The notes under the pieces: generated by a model
Databases searched by the model: none
What the model was told of the DNA's origin: nothing
The model's input: the letters and a program-made list of their open reading frames with translations, nothing else
Position numbers and translations under genes: made by a program
Assembly: GCA_030512295.1 (NCBI GenBank)
Contig: JAULSR010000003.1
Span: 434,001 to 498,000 of the forward strand
Origin: Bombardia bombarda
Lineage: Eukaryota; Ascomycota; Sordariomycetes; Sordariales; Lasiosphaeriaceae
DNA length: 64,000 nucleotides
Reading direction: 5' to 3'
In this document: positions 10,215 to 19,753 of the stretch, in pieces
Layout: every line of letters begins with the position of its first letter
How positions within the stretch are numbered: position 1 is the first letter of the stretch

Positions 10215-11387
10215 TCAGTCAATCTCCATCTCGTCAGACCCAACAGCAGCCATCCCGGCACTGATGCCCGCCACCTTGCCGGCCGACAGCCCGATGCCGA
10301 CCTCCTTCTCGTCTTCGATAAACACAGCCAGGCCGGCAAAGGCCTCGTACATGGCGCGCGCCGCATACTCCTCGAAGCTGTACCCGCCCGTATTGTGAGC
10401 GCGGTCGCGATACTTGTCTATCTGCGGATGTGACAGCCCCTCGTGCAGCTTGTACCGACTGGGCACAAAATCCATACCACCGAACGGGTCGTACGGCCCC
10501 TCGGGGGCGGGTGCCCTCCGCTTATCCTTCAGCCCGCGGATCGAAAGCCGGCCGACGTCCGACGTCGTTGCCGCGCCGCCTGCTCCCGCTCCAGCTCCAG
10601 CACCACCGCCGGAACCAGCCGCAGCAGCACCCGTCTCGCCCGCCCGGTTGGTCTGTTTTCGCCTCTTGAGCTCTACTCTCTGACCGCCTGCGCCTGCAGC
10701 TCCAGCTCCTCCACCAGCACCACCCTCGGGCGCGTCAGCCATGGTATCGAGCTCCGCCTCGCGATTGCGCACGCGCTCGAGCTTCTCCTCCTCGGCCTCC
10801 TTGATCGCCTCGATGCGCCTCTGCCTGGCCGCGTCGCGCTCGGCCGCGATCCGACGGCGCGACAGCTCGTCGGCCTCTCTGCCGGCCTTGCGGTTGCGCT
10901 CAATGTCGATCTTGTGCTCGGCCTCCCACTGCTGCAGCTGGGCCTCGGCGTCGCGGCGGCGGGCCTCGGTGCCCGAGACGAGCCCGAACGTGAGGTCCTC
11001 CACCATCTGCAGGTAGTTGTTGTAGTCGCGCAGGGTCTCGAAGTCGTCCTCGTGCTGGTTGAAGACGGCGGCGACGCGCCGGCGGATGTCGACCTCGCGC
11101 TCGACCGTGAGGTCGCCGAAGAAGGGCGAGCGGAACCCCTTGCGGCGCAGGGTGCGGTGGCAGCCCGCGTAGGGGCACTGGTTGGGCCCGTCGTTGAAGA
11201 GCCGGTTGACGCAGTTGCTGCACATGGAGTGGTAGCATTCGGGGTTGATGAGGAACTCCATGTCCTTGTTGAGGTAGCGGATGGTTTTGCAGACGGGGCA
11301 CATGTCGTCGCCGCTGATGGGGGCCGGTAGGCCTAAGGATGCGGCAGTAGTGCCGCCGCGAGAGGCAAAGCTTTTGTTTCGCGACAT
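10215..11387 (-). CDS. TFB3: TFIIH/CAK assembly factor Tfb3 (MAT1)
   Basis: An intronless 390-aa protein. A RING finger of C3HC4 type lies at the N-terminus: C30, C33, C51, H53, C56, C59, C71, C76. It is followed by the conserved MAT1 segment with LRRKGFRSPFFGDLTVEREVD. A central charged coiled-coil comes next (about residues 140-215, EAEEEKLERVRNREAEL), then a Gly/Ala-rich linker and a C-terminal hydrophobic region. In other eukaryotes this subunit bridges the CDK-activating kinase (Cdk7/Kin28-cyclin H) to core TFIIH in transcription initiation and nucleotide excision repair. It is divergent with NudC over a shared 580-bp promoter. The GC-rich sequence creates a 295-codon antisense frame that is not a gene. 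Confidence 0.92.
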   Translation of the reverse strand: MSRNKSFASRGGTTAASLGLPAPISGDDMCPVCKTIRYLNKDMEFLINPECYHSMCSNCVNRLFNDGPNQCPYAGCHRTLRRKGFRSPFFGDLTVEREVDIRRRVAAVFNQHEDDFETLRDYNNYLQMVEDLTFGLVSGTEARRRDAEAQLQQWEAEHKIDIERNRKAGREADELSRRRIAAERDAARQRRIEAIKEAEEEKLERVRNREAELDTMADAPEGGAGGGAGAAGAGGQRVELKRRKQTNRAGETGAAAAGSGGGAGAGAGAGGAATTSDVGRLSIRGLKDKRRAPAPEGPYDPFGGMDFVPSRYKLHEGLSHPQIDKYRDRAHNTGGYSFEEYAARAMYEAFAGLAVFIEDEKEVGIGLSAGKVAGISAGMAAVGSDEMEID

Positions 11388-11970
11388 GGTGAAGGTCTGT
11401 TTGTCAAGCTTGGTTGTGATTGAGTCAGTTGTAGCTGATGAGTAGATTTAAGATCGGTGATGTTCTCGAAGTTAATAGGACCGACTGGAAGCGAAAGAAA
11501 TAATATCGAAAAAGGATGGCGTCGGCTTCTACTACTAGAATTAAAGAATGTTCTTGCGGGTCAGCTTCAGAGCCGCTTTGTAGCTTGCACCATCGGCCTT
11601 TTTGCCAGACTGGTCTTTGATGATTGGTGATGGGATTAGAGAACACTTAAGCGTTGAATGAAAGGCCGAGGCCAGCTGAATGAATTACTAAAGATAAGGC
11701 TGACCAAACCCCCCGTAACCCCCCGTCTTGTCAGGTCCCTGAAGGCGGGTTTAGGGAGGGGCTGTGGCTTTTAGGCGGGGTAGTTCCCTAACCCAACATC
11801 CTGGCAGCTCCCCTAGCTGGACGTTTGCCCCGCCTATGAAGTTTGGCAGGCAGCCCTCCCGTCCTGATTTCTACGAGCTTCCAAAGAGCTTCCTAAGGAA
11901 TACTTGGTGAATATCAAGCTCAGTCACGCCAAAGAATTTACTACATCCATTCAGCCAGATCAAGCTGAAG
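11388..11970. other. bidirectional promoter between Tfb3 and NudC
   Basis: This 583-base spacer separates divergent genes. It contains repeated C-rich blocks (CCCCCCGTAA near 11707-11725), G-rich blocks near 11740-11780 and one CCCTAACCC (11786-11794). These may be promoter elements, but I cannot assign a factor. Confidence 0.4.
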
Positions 11971-12728
11971 ATGTCTGACAAAGGTAGACTGTGCTGATCC
12001 ATCCCCACAGACATTCTACCCTGCACTTCAAGCTACCTTCACCCCCTCTACGTCACCGAATCATACCCTAACGAACATGTCTTAACATAGAGTCAAACCC
12101 CGCTGAAGAGGCCGCCGCGCGCGCCAAGGAGCAGGCCGAGCAGGATGCTCTCCCCTACAAGTGGTCGCAAACAATCGGAGACATCGACGTCAGCTTCGGC
12201 GTCCCCGGCAACCTCAAGGGCAGGGACCTTGTCGTCGAGATCAAGAAGACCAGCCTGACAGCCGGCATCAAGGGCCAACCGCCCGTGATCAAGGTGAGTT
12301 GACATACACATAACACATCCATCCATCCACCCACCATACGAATACCAATACCAACAAACCCTACCTCCAACCACCAGGGGACCCTCCCGCACGCCGTACA
12401 CGTCGATGACAGCACATGGACCCTCGTGCCCGCCCCCGGCGGCACCAAGACGATCGAGATCCACCTGGACAAGGTCAACAAGCTCGAGTGGTGGCAGCAC
12501 GTCGTGACCGACGCGCCCAAGATCGACGTGTCCAAGATCGTGCCAGAGAACAGCAAGCTCTCGGACCTCGACGGCGAGACCCGCGGCATGGTGGAGAAGA
12601 TGATGTTTGACCAGCGCCAGAAGGAGATGGGCAAGCCCACGAGCGACGAGCAGAAGAAAGCCGACATCCTCAAGAAGTTTCAGGAGCAGCACCCCGAGAT
12701 GGACTTTAGCAATGCCAAGATCAGCTAG
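11971..12728 (+). CDS. nudC: nuclear movement protein NudC
   Basis: Exons are 11971-11983, 12091-12293 and 12378-12728, giving 188 aa. The first exon encodes only MSDK plus one base. The core is a CS (p23-like) domain: YKWSQTIGDIDVSFGVP, then KGRDLVVEIKKTSLTAGIKG, then HVDDSTWTL and KLEWWQHVV. The C-terminal block with KMMFDQRQKEMGKPTSDEQ and the FQEQHPEMDFS ending is diagnostic of NudC. The protein acts in dynein/LIS1-dependent nuclear migration and as a co-chaperone. The length matches the short fungal form, which lacks the extended N-terminus of animals. Both introns have GT...AG ends and phases that add up. Confidence 0.95.
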
Positions 12729-13557
12729 ACTTGCTTGTCTCTGAAATGGGAAAGGGAGAAATACAAATAATAATGACAACAAAACAAAACAAATACTAGA
12801 AATACTAGATTGATGTTCACGAGGCGTGGTTATTGCTGGGAATTTCAACATATACCGACATATCATCGTCACTTTGCCTTTTAGTGATTAAAAGCCCATG
12901 CTTCATGTCACAGGCTGACATAGCAAACCAGACTGTATGAGAACAATCGGTGGTTGTGAAGAGGTTATGAGATTTTATTCCCACAAAGGTATATCCAGCA
13001 CATACTACTCCGTGTGCAAACCATCTCAACCATCTCACGAAGAGATTGACATCCAAAAAAATGTGAGGGGTGAAACGAATCGCCAAGACCACAGAGATAC
13101 ATTGCCAGGTCAAGGTGTCAGAGAGCCCATCGTGATTTGGTCTTGGAATCGCCAGTAACGAGTATGCAGATGGAGAAGAGCTGCAAACCATCAATTGTCA
13201 GACAATGAAGCGTTCCTGAAACTCGTAGCTTGGGTCGAGAGTCATGAAATCAACAAAGGCAGCATCTGGCCTTCCTGATTGTTGCCGGCTGAGGGGCTGA
13301 CTCAACGGCCGACGCGCCATGGGAGAGAGTCAGTCCTAGGATTAGTAATACAAGGCAGGGAGGGCATGTGGGTGAGCAAGGGCTAAAGGAGGGAGGACTA
13401 AGGGAGTTGGGCCATGGATAACGATATGTATCACGTATTTCTGACACGCGAGGGAGGAATTCAAGGGTGCCAACATAGTTCGATTACCATCGACCAAGAG
13501 ACAGCCTCTTAGCAAGAGACAGTAAAGAAGCAACAACACCAATTGCTACCAGCCTCA
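12729..13557. other. convergent intergenic region
   Basis: About 830 bases between NudC and the prefoldin-like gene. The first part is A-rich (AAACAAAACAAATAC), as expected for a 3' UTR. Nothing else is recognised. Confidence 0.35.
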
Positions 13558-15366
13558 TCATGACCTGGCCAGTCGAGCGGCCTTGAACTTGCTCATTCGT
13601 TTGGGACCGCCCTCCTCTTCGTCGAGTTCGACAGTTTCTGTCTCGACCTTTTGTAAAAATCCTCCTTCTTTCTGGATTATCCGGTTCCGCAGCCGGTTGT
13701 ACTCGGCCGCCGCAGCCTCGTACAACAGTATATCATCCATGTCGTCTGGCTCTCTTGGCGTAGAAGAAACATCTCGCTCCATGACGATATCGGATATAGT
13801 TTGACCCTCTGGGGCCAGCGATTCTGTGGGCAAATCGGACTGGGTCATGTTCAAGAATCGCTCTGGTACCTGATAAGGACCTGGCGGAAGAGTTGCGACA
13901 GTCGATGCTGCTGTGGGCATGCCAGCCTTGCGTTCTTTCTTGAACCTCGACACCCGTTTCGGAGGCTCCTCCTCGAGATCTTCCTCCACCTCGGTTGTGG
14001 TCTTCTCCACCACATCCGCAATAGGGTTTACCAACGGCTTCTTTGATACAGGGGTTGGAGCATGCTTAGGTTTGTCCTCCACAGCAATATCCAACTGCGA
14101 GGAAAACCTGACAGCCTTCTTCTCCCGAGGCGGCTTCGCCTTTTCTTCAACTTGCGGGCTAGGCTCTGTCACTATAGAAATCCGCCCGACGCCATCCTCT
14201 GGCAGTGGGGTCATCGCCTGTGGTCTTTCGACAGTAAACGCGGACTTGACCCCAAGACGTTTCTCGAGCTCCTGCATGCGCTTAATGTAGTCGTCGGTTA
14301 TGACGCTGTGCTGGGAGCGGCCAAGCGCATCTTCGTCATCGTCATCTTCGTCCTCTTCAATCTCCCAATCAGCGTCGGAATAATCATCCTCCTCGTCGTC
14401 CAGCTGCAGCTCGGCCACTACAGGGCCAATTTCTGACATGCTGTAGCTTAGCATCTCGCGACGCAGCTTGCTGTCTTCTTCTGATTCACTATCAGGGATC
14501 ACGGCCGATGACAAATCCATAGCCTCCAACTCTTTAGCCTTCTGCATGAGCTGTTCCAGCTTCTGATTTTCCCGCGACATCGTAGGCTCTGCTGTAACTT
14601 CTTCGTGTCCTGATTTCGTATCCTCGGAAAAGGAAACACTCTTCCTGGTACTGGACGAACTCTGACTCGGAAGGGCATTCTCAGAAGGCTTCGCGATAGC
14701 AGAAGCAGCAGCAGGGGCTGACTCAGCGGTCGACGTGCCCTCAACCTTGGCCGGCTCGCCAGCAGACGAAGTTGGCACCTCGCTCTGGGCCTTGACCAGA
14801 TCCGCCTCCGTTTCGGGAATGTCGTCGTCATTGATGCCCATCTTCTTGAGGGCCTCGACAATCTTTGGCTGGGTATCACCGCCCGTCTGGAGGCGGGTGC
14901 GGATGACATTGTCATCGTCGTCCAGCTCCTCGACGATGTCGGTGATGGGCAGACCCGTCTCCTCGTCTTCCCCGCCGGACGGGTTGGCAATGACGTTGGC
15001 GGCGGCGAGCTTGTTCTCCTCGGCGGCAATGTTCTTCTGCAGCGACTCGATGTTTTTCTCGACGTAGTCGAGACGCCGGTCGAGCAGGGTGGCAATCTTT
15101 TCAGGCTCCCGGAGGTCATGCTTGCCAAAGATTTCGTTGATTTCCTTCTTGGTGAGGAGCTCGCTGTCAAAGTCACGACGGATGCGAGCGAGCTCTTTAC
15201 GCGGGTTCGCGTCCTTGTGTACGTCATCCACCTCCTCCTTCAGCGCCGAATATTCAAAGTACCATCGCTGCCAGTAACTAAGAGACGCGCGCAGCTGGTT
15301 TACCGTGCCCTCAAGAAGCTGCATATGCCGACTCAGGTCGGAGAGATGGTCTTTTGGTTGGTCCAT
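13558..15366 (-). CDS. URI/Bud27-type unconventional prefoldin
   Basis: A single-exon 602-aa protein. Residues about 1-130 form an alpha-type prefoldin coiled-coil fold (LEGTVNQLRASLSYWQRWYFEYSALKEEV, then LLDRRLDYVEKNIESLQKNI). A long acidic, Ser-rich region follows, with a DEEDDYSDADWEIEEDEDDDD-type cluster. The C-terminus has the conserved short blocks PKRVSRFKKER and PKRMSKFKAARLARS together with SDIVMERDV and DILLYEAAAAEYNRLRNRI. This layout fits URI1/Bud27, which binds Rpb5 and assists assembly of RNA polymerases and the R2TP/TOR pathway. The family is inferred from the layout and C-terminal blocks. The start at 15366 gives the complete prefoldin helix. Confidence 0.82.
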   Translation of the reverse strand: MDQPKDHLSDLSRHMQLLEGTVNQLRASLSYWQRWYFEYSALKEEVDDVHKDANPRKELARIRRDFDSELLTKKEINEIFGKHDLREPEKIATLLDRRLDYVEKNIESLQKNIAAEENKLAAANVIANPSGGEDEETGLPITDIVEELDDDDNVIRTRLQTGGDTQPKIVEALKKMGINDDDIPETEADLVKAQSEVPTSSAGEPAKVEGTSTAESAPAAASAIAKPSENALPSQSSSSTRKSVSFSEDTKSGHEEVTAEPTMSRENQKLEQLMQKAKELEAMDLSSAVIPDSESEEDSKLRREMLSYSMSEIGPVVAELQLDDEEDDYSDADWEIEEDEDDDDEDALGRSQHSVITDDYIKRMQELEKRLGVKSAFTVERPQAMTPLPEDGVGRISIVTEPSPQVEEKAKPPREKKAVRFSSQLDIAVEDKPKHAPTPVSKKPLVNPIADVVEKTTTEVEEDLEEEPPKRVSRFKKERKAGMPTAASTVATLPPGPYQVPERFLNMTQSDLPTESLAPEGQTISDIVMERDVSSTPREPDDMDDILLYEAAAAEYNRLRNRIIQKEGGFLQKVETETVELDEEEGGPKRMSKFKAARLARS

Positions 15367-16086
15367 TGCGGCTCGAATTGGTGTGTTTGGTGGGTTGTAA
15401 GCTGAAGAAAGAAGTTTGAGATTGGATGTGATGTGACTTGGAGCTGTTTCGCTAGCTAAATTTTATTTATGCTTATGTAACGGCTTCTGACTGCCGTTTT
15501 AACTTTGCTCGCTGCCCGTTATCCCACGTCCCACCCAAGCTCTCGGAGCTCGAGAAATACTGCTTGAAATAACTGTCGATTAACTATACATGTAGTTCTC
15601 ATTATATTATTCAAGATTTAATTTTTGGAGATGATTACATGTATCATGAGCGAGGATTACTTTGCAAATGCCACCGTCCTGGGCATTGACGATTAACAAG
15701 GGTTAGGGTTATGCATGATAAACCATCAAACTTACCACTGGCACCACAATCCTTCTTATCTTACAGTCTGATCAAGTGCTCTGTTATAGATTTAAGTACG
15801 AGTGGAGTATCAGGTTCTGTATTTTCGCCAACGCTCTCCTTCCAAAACCATACCAAAATATAGCACGGTGTCAAAAGGTGAAAGGGAAGGGTCGTGTAAG
15901 TGCAGGTCAAGGGTATCTGGGTATCTGCATTTCTATCCATTGGCCGTTTACGCCATCACAGCTTCGCTAAAGAAACAGGGGCGACGGGGTGGATTGTACG
16001 AACTTCCCGCTTTTATTCATTTTTGCCTTCGAAATTTAAACCCAACAGAATGAAACAAAGATTTTTTTATTTTTCTCCCCATCTGC
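15367..16086. other. intergenic region with interstitial telomere-like repeat
   Basis: About 720 AT-rich bases between the URI-like promoter and the 3' end of ADE16/17. A short GGGTTAGGGTT (15700-15710) is present. No gene is recognised. Confidence 0.35.
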
Positions 16087-18011
16087 TTAGTGATGGAAGA
16101 GACGGATGTTCTGCTCTACGAACGTGATACCCAACTTCTCTGCCGTCTCAAACACAGGCACGTCATTTTGGCTGCCGCTCGGGGCCGCCATGTACTTGAC
16201 GCCGGAGCGAGCAGCACGGTAGACGTTGTCGGTGAAGGGGAACTGATGATCAATGTTAGCAATAGTTATCATGGTGCCAGATATGCGACGGCAGAAGGAT
16301 TCAGAGGGAGCTTACGAAAGCATCACTCGAGATGCAGACATCAGTGAGTTTGGACAGCCACTCGGTCTTCTCCTCCTCAGTAAACGCAGCAGGGACCTCC
16401 TCGAAGAAAGCCTCGAAGGACTCAAGCTCAGCGCCCGACTTGGGCAACTGGCCGCTGACGAGCAGGTCAATGGCGTTGCTCTTGTCAGGACGCTTGGTTC
16501 CCTTCCTGAACTTGATGCCCAGTACGCGGGGGTGGAAGCGGAGCCACCAGTTGTCGGCCTTGTCGCCTGCGAGGCGGGTGCAGTGAATTCTCGACTGCTG
16601 GCCAGCGCCAAGGCCAACGATCTGGCCCCTGGCGGCATAGCACACCGAGTTGCTCTGCGTATACTTGAGCGCGATGGTGGCGATGGTAAGGTCGCGCTGC
16701 GCGCTCTCGGGGAGGGCGCCAGCGTCCTTGGGGGTGATGATGGTGTTGAAGGACTTGGGCGAGATCTCGACGTCGTTGCGGCCCTGTGTTAGGTTGATGC
16801 CGTAGACCGTCCGTGTCTCCTTCTTGCTAGGCTCGTACTCGGGATCCATCTGGAGGACCAGGTACTTACCACCCTTCTTCTTCTTGAGGATAGCCAGAGC
16901 GGCGTCCTCGTAGCCGGGGGCGATGACACCGTCCGACACCTCCTTAGAGATGATGCTGGCGGTGGCAACGTCGACGATGTCGCTGAGAGCGATCATGTCG
17001 CCGAAGCTGCTCATGCGGTCAGCTCCTCTGGCGCGAGCATAGGCCTGGGCGAGGCCAGAGGTCTCGATGCCGGCGATATCCTCAACCATGTACACCTTGC
17101 GCTCATCAGCGGTCAGGGGCAAGCCGATGGCGGCACCGGCGGGGGACACGTGCTTGAAGCTCGCAGCAGCAGGCTTTCCGAGGGCCTTCTTGAGCTCCTT
17201 GACGAGAGGCCAGGCGTTGAGGGCGTCCAGAAGGTTGATGTATCCTGGGGCGCCTCCTAGAACCTTGAAGGGCAGGTTGCGCTCCTGAACATAGGCGGCA
17301 GCGGGCTTCTGGTGAGGGTTGGCGCCGTAGCGGAGGGGAAGGTACTGCAGGCCCGAGGCATACTGCTTGCGGAAGAAGTCGGCAATGGCGCTGTCGTAAT
17401 CGGCAGTGTGCTCAAATGCCTTGAGGGCATAGAGCTTGCGGCTGGACTCCTTTACCTCGCCAGCCTCGAGCTCCTGCAGGAACTCGGCATAGTCGTTGGG
17501 GTCGCTGAGGATGGTGACACGAGTGTGGTTCTTGGCGGCAGCGCGGATCAGGGTGACACCGCCAATGTCAATCTCCTCGACGGCCTCAGGGACAGTGACG
17601 TTGATCTTGGCCACGGTATCCTTGAAGGGATACAGGTTGCAAATGACGTAGTCGACCTTGTCAATGTTCTGCTCAGCGAGGTCCTTCTCGTCCGAGGCCA
17701 GATCACGGGCAAGGATGCCGGCGTGCACAGCCGGGTGCAGTGTCTTGACTCTACCAGCCAGCATCTCGGGGGCCTTGGTGATGGCTGAGATGTCCCTATA
17801 AAGACAACAATGTCAATGACGTGACGCTCCTCCCCAGGCGAATATAATATGTTACATACTCTACGGGAAAGCCAGACTCCCTGATCATCTTGGCCGTCCC
17901 GCCGGAAGCCAGAATGCGGACATTTTGCTGCACGAGGCCCTTGGCGAGGTCCAGGAGCCCAGTCTTGTCGTAGACCGAAACGATAGCGATTCTCTGGTGA
18001 GCGGCAGCCAT
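16087..18011 (-). CDS. ADE16/17: bifunctional AICAR transformylase / IMP cyclohydrolase
   Basis: Catalyses the last two steps of de novo IMP synthesis. Exons on the minus strand are 18011-17860, 17795-16316 and 16242-16087, giving 595 aa, close to the usual fungal size. The N-terminal MGS-like cyclohydrolase domain shows IAIVSVYDKTGLLDLAKGL, the SGGTAKMIRESG loop and AGRVKTLHPAVHAGILAR. The transformylase domain shows LRYGANPHQKPAA, SFKHVSPAGAAIG (the catalytic Lys-His) and GLGAGQQSRIHCTRLAGDKAD. The C-terminus SGSQND...NIRLFHH is the family ending. Both introns have good donors (GTATGT, GTAAGC) and a CTAAC branch in the second. The exon 1 boundary at 17860 restores the conserved FPVEDIS. The ATG at 18011 matches the conserved N-terminus, although the frame is open further upstream. 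Confidence 0.97.
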
Positions 18012-18773
18012 GGTGAACCAGCTTCTCCTTGTGAAGTGTGGGGAAAGCGGCCGAACTGGAATTGGCGAGCCTTTGCGAAATAAAAACAGCTTGAAGCTGG
18101 GGGTGCGGGGGGCCGAGGTTTTCGATGTGGTTTTCGATGTGTAGGTTTTCAATACAGTCAAAAGCACGCAACCACTCAACAAGCAATAGCCTTCTTTTTT
18201 TTTCAACCCAGCAACTGAATTGGCGTCCTAGACTTGGACTTATAGGAACCGATCGACTGTCTGGCGGGACTGCATGGATGTCATGGAGGGGTCAAAAATA
18301 ATTTCCGCGCAGCTAGGTCCTGCGCATGGAGGGGTAAATTGTCGCCGGAGTCGGGCGCTGGGAGTTGGGGTTGGCTCCAATCGCTCTAACAGCCTGCGCT
18401 AGCCCCGCACACATACAGGGAGGACCAGGGTAATCGCAAGAGAGGTAAAATGACATGGCAGTCTGCCAGAGCTATAAGAAGAGCTGTATGCCCCCGCAGA
18501 ATTTGCAGGACAAGAGCGATACTTTATTTCTCACTTGCGTTGTCTGCAACGGGTTTGCTGAATGTCCTGAGAATGGCGTCACAAAACGTTGTGGATTGAG
18601 CGTGAATTGACATTTTGAGAAAATATGACGCACTTTAGTGAGCCTTGAGGGGCTACTTGCCAGCCGATTGCACCTGTGCGTCACTGGCCACCACGTTAAG
18701 GTTCTGCGTCCGTGTGTGCCCGTAGCGTAGTCCCTGTGAAACCTGAGTCGGGGGTTATAGGTCAAATTTTTAG
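18012..18773. other. intergenic region, ADE16/17 and U6 promoters
   Basis: About 760 bases between the leftward ADE16/17 start and the rightward U6 snRNA. Just before U6 a TATA-like TTATAG sits at 18755-18760. No protein-coding signal is seen. Confidence 0.4.
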
Positions 18774-18942
18774 GTCCTTATTTCGCCTTCGGGCAAATAT
18801 GGTCAATGTAGGTTGCATCTCACTCCCAAAAACTGTACCACACGATTCTAACATCATCACAGTTGAAACGATACAGAGAAGATTAGCATGGCCCCTGCAC
18901 TAAGGATGACACGCTACTCAAAGAGACGCTAAACATTTTTTT
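18774..18942 (+). ncRNA. U6: U6 spliceosomal snRNA, interrupted by an mRNA-type intron
   Basis: U6 is the catalytic RNA of the spliceosome. Exon 1 (about 18774-18807) contains the 5' stem-loop GCC-TTCG-GGC followed by AAATATGGTCAAT. Exon 2 (18863-18942) begins TTGAAACGATACAGAGA, which includes the invariant ACAGAGA box. It continues with AGATTAGCATGGCCCCTGCA (the AGC catalytic triad and U4-pairing region) and GGATGACACGC, and ends in a T7 pol III terminator at 18936-18942. Between the exons lies a 55-nt insertion (18808-18862) with GTAGGT at its 5' end, TTCTAACA (a branch site) and a terminal CACAG. Removing it gives GGTCAATTTGAAACGATACAGAG, the standard U6 sequence. The spliced length is about 112 nt. 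The exact 5' end is estimated. Confidence 0.95.
18808..18862 (+). other. 55-nt spliceosomal intron inside U6 snRNA
   Basis: The insertion starts GTAGGT and ends CACAG, with a CTAAC branch-like motif at 18848-18852, about 10 nt before the end. It lies 13-14 nt upstream of the ACAGAGA box. Its signals match those of mRNA introns in this window. U6 introns are known in Schizosaccharomyces and scattered other fungi, so this is a further case of a known phenomenon. Confidence 0.9.
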
Positions 18943-19753
18943 GCCATTTTTTCGTATTTTATATAGCATTTTTCAAGTGTTTTGCTGTTTATACGAGTCT
19001 TAGTGTCAAGAGGTCTCGAGTTCGAATCTCAACTGAGCATTCTTTTTGCCGTCCAAGATAACTACAAGTATGCTTTACAGGTGACCACCATGGGCCCAGA
19101 TAGCATTAAATATGATGAAACATGTATCAGGTCTTTATTTCTTTCTCATTGTAATGACGGTGACCCAACTGTTCGTATAAGCATGTCGTGATATATGATT
19201 TACACGCCACGCGGGTTCATATAATCGGGATAGCATGACTACCACGTGTTTTTAGTTCAACACCTAACGAAAACCCAAGATAATACAATGTTAACCTGGA
19301 CATCACATATTCGCAAGTTCTCATTTCAAGCGAAATTGTTCGATTGAACAGAACATCGCCTACTTTCTACGTTTCTATCGTGGGGATAAGGTAAGCTATT
19401 CCACAACACACAACGATGATCATGTCAAAAGTTCGTTCACCAAACACTGATCGCAAGTGAGCATCTCAGTTCACATTAACAAACAAAGAGGCTACGTTCA
19501 CTCTCCTGCAAAGTGAAAGCAAACGACCTGCTATTTGTCGTCGTGTACTGTAAGCCTAGGTAGCCACTCAAAGGGCCAGCCGTATGTACGTATGTTTAAA
19601 GAAATTCCATCAAAAGAGTGTAGTGTTCATATCCGTCCAAACCATCCCATAATTGCGCCAGATCATATCCCACAGTATCGTTCCGCCGAACTCTGCTGGT
19701 GTTAAACAACCCACTATTCTCATCAACAGACTACCAGTACCAAACCAACATTG
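18943..19753. other. U6 3' flank and intergenic region
   Basis: About 810 AT-rich bases between U6 and the end of the next minus-strand gene. Apart from the B-box-like site, nothing is recognised. An isolated C-box-like ATGATGA at 19112 has no partner D box. Confidence 0.35.
19019..19029 (+). promoter_or_regulatory. candidate RNA polymerase III B box downstream of U6
   Basis: AGTTCGAATCT matches the tRNA-type B-box consensus GGTTCGANTCC at 9 of 11 positions, with the GTTCGAATC core intact. It sits about 77 nt after the U6 terminator, with no tRNA cloverleaf around it. Budding-yeast SNR6 is known to use an extragenic downstream B box for TFIIIC, so this site may do the same. Function is inferred from position and match. 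Confidence 0.5.

Noticed and set aside
10443..11330. 295-codon open frame opposite the Tfb3 gene
   Set aside because: It mirrors GC-rich codon use of Tfb3 on the other strand and shows only Val/Leu/Ala/Asp-type shadow composition. Tfb3 is unambiguous.
18981..19039. tRNA-like 3' half (T-arm GAGTTCGAATCTC and CTGAGCA) after U6
   Set aside because: No anticodon arm or matching 5' acceptor strand can be found in the available length. The B-box match is better explained as an extragenic U6 promoter element.
19112..19118. Isolated C box ATGATGA
   Set aside because: No D box (CTGA) at a suitable distance and no terminal stem.
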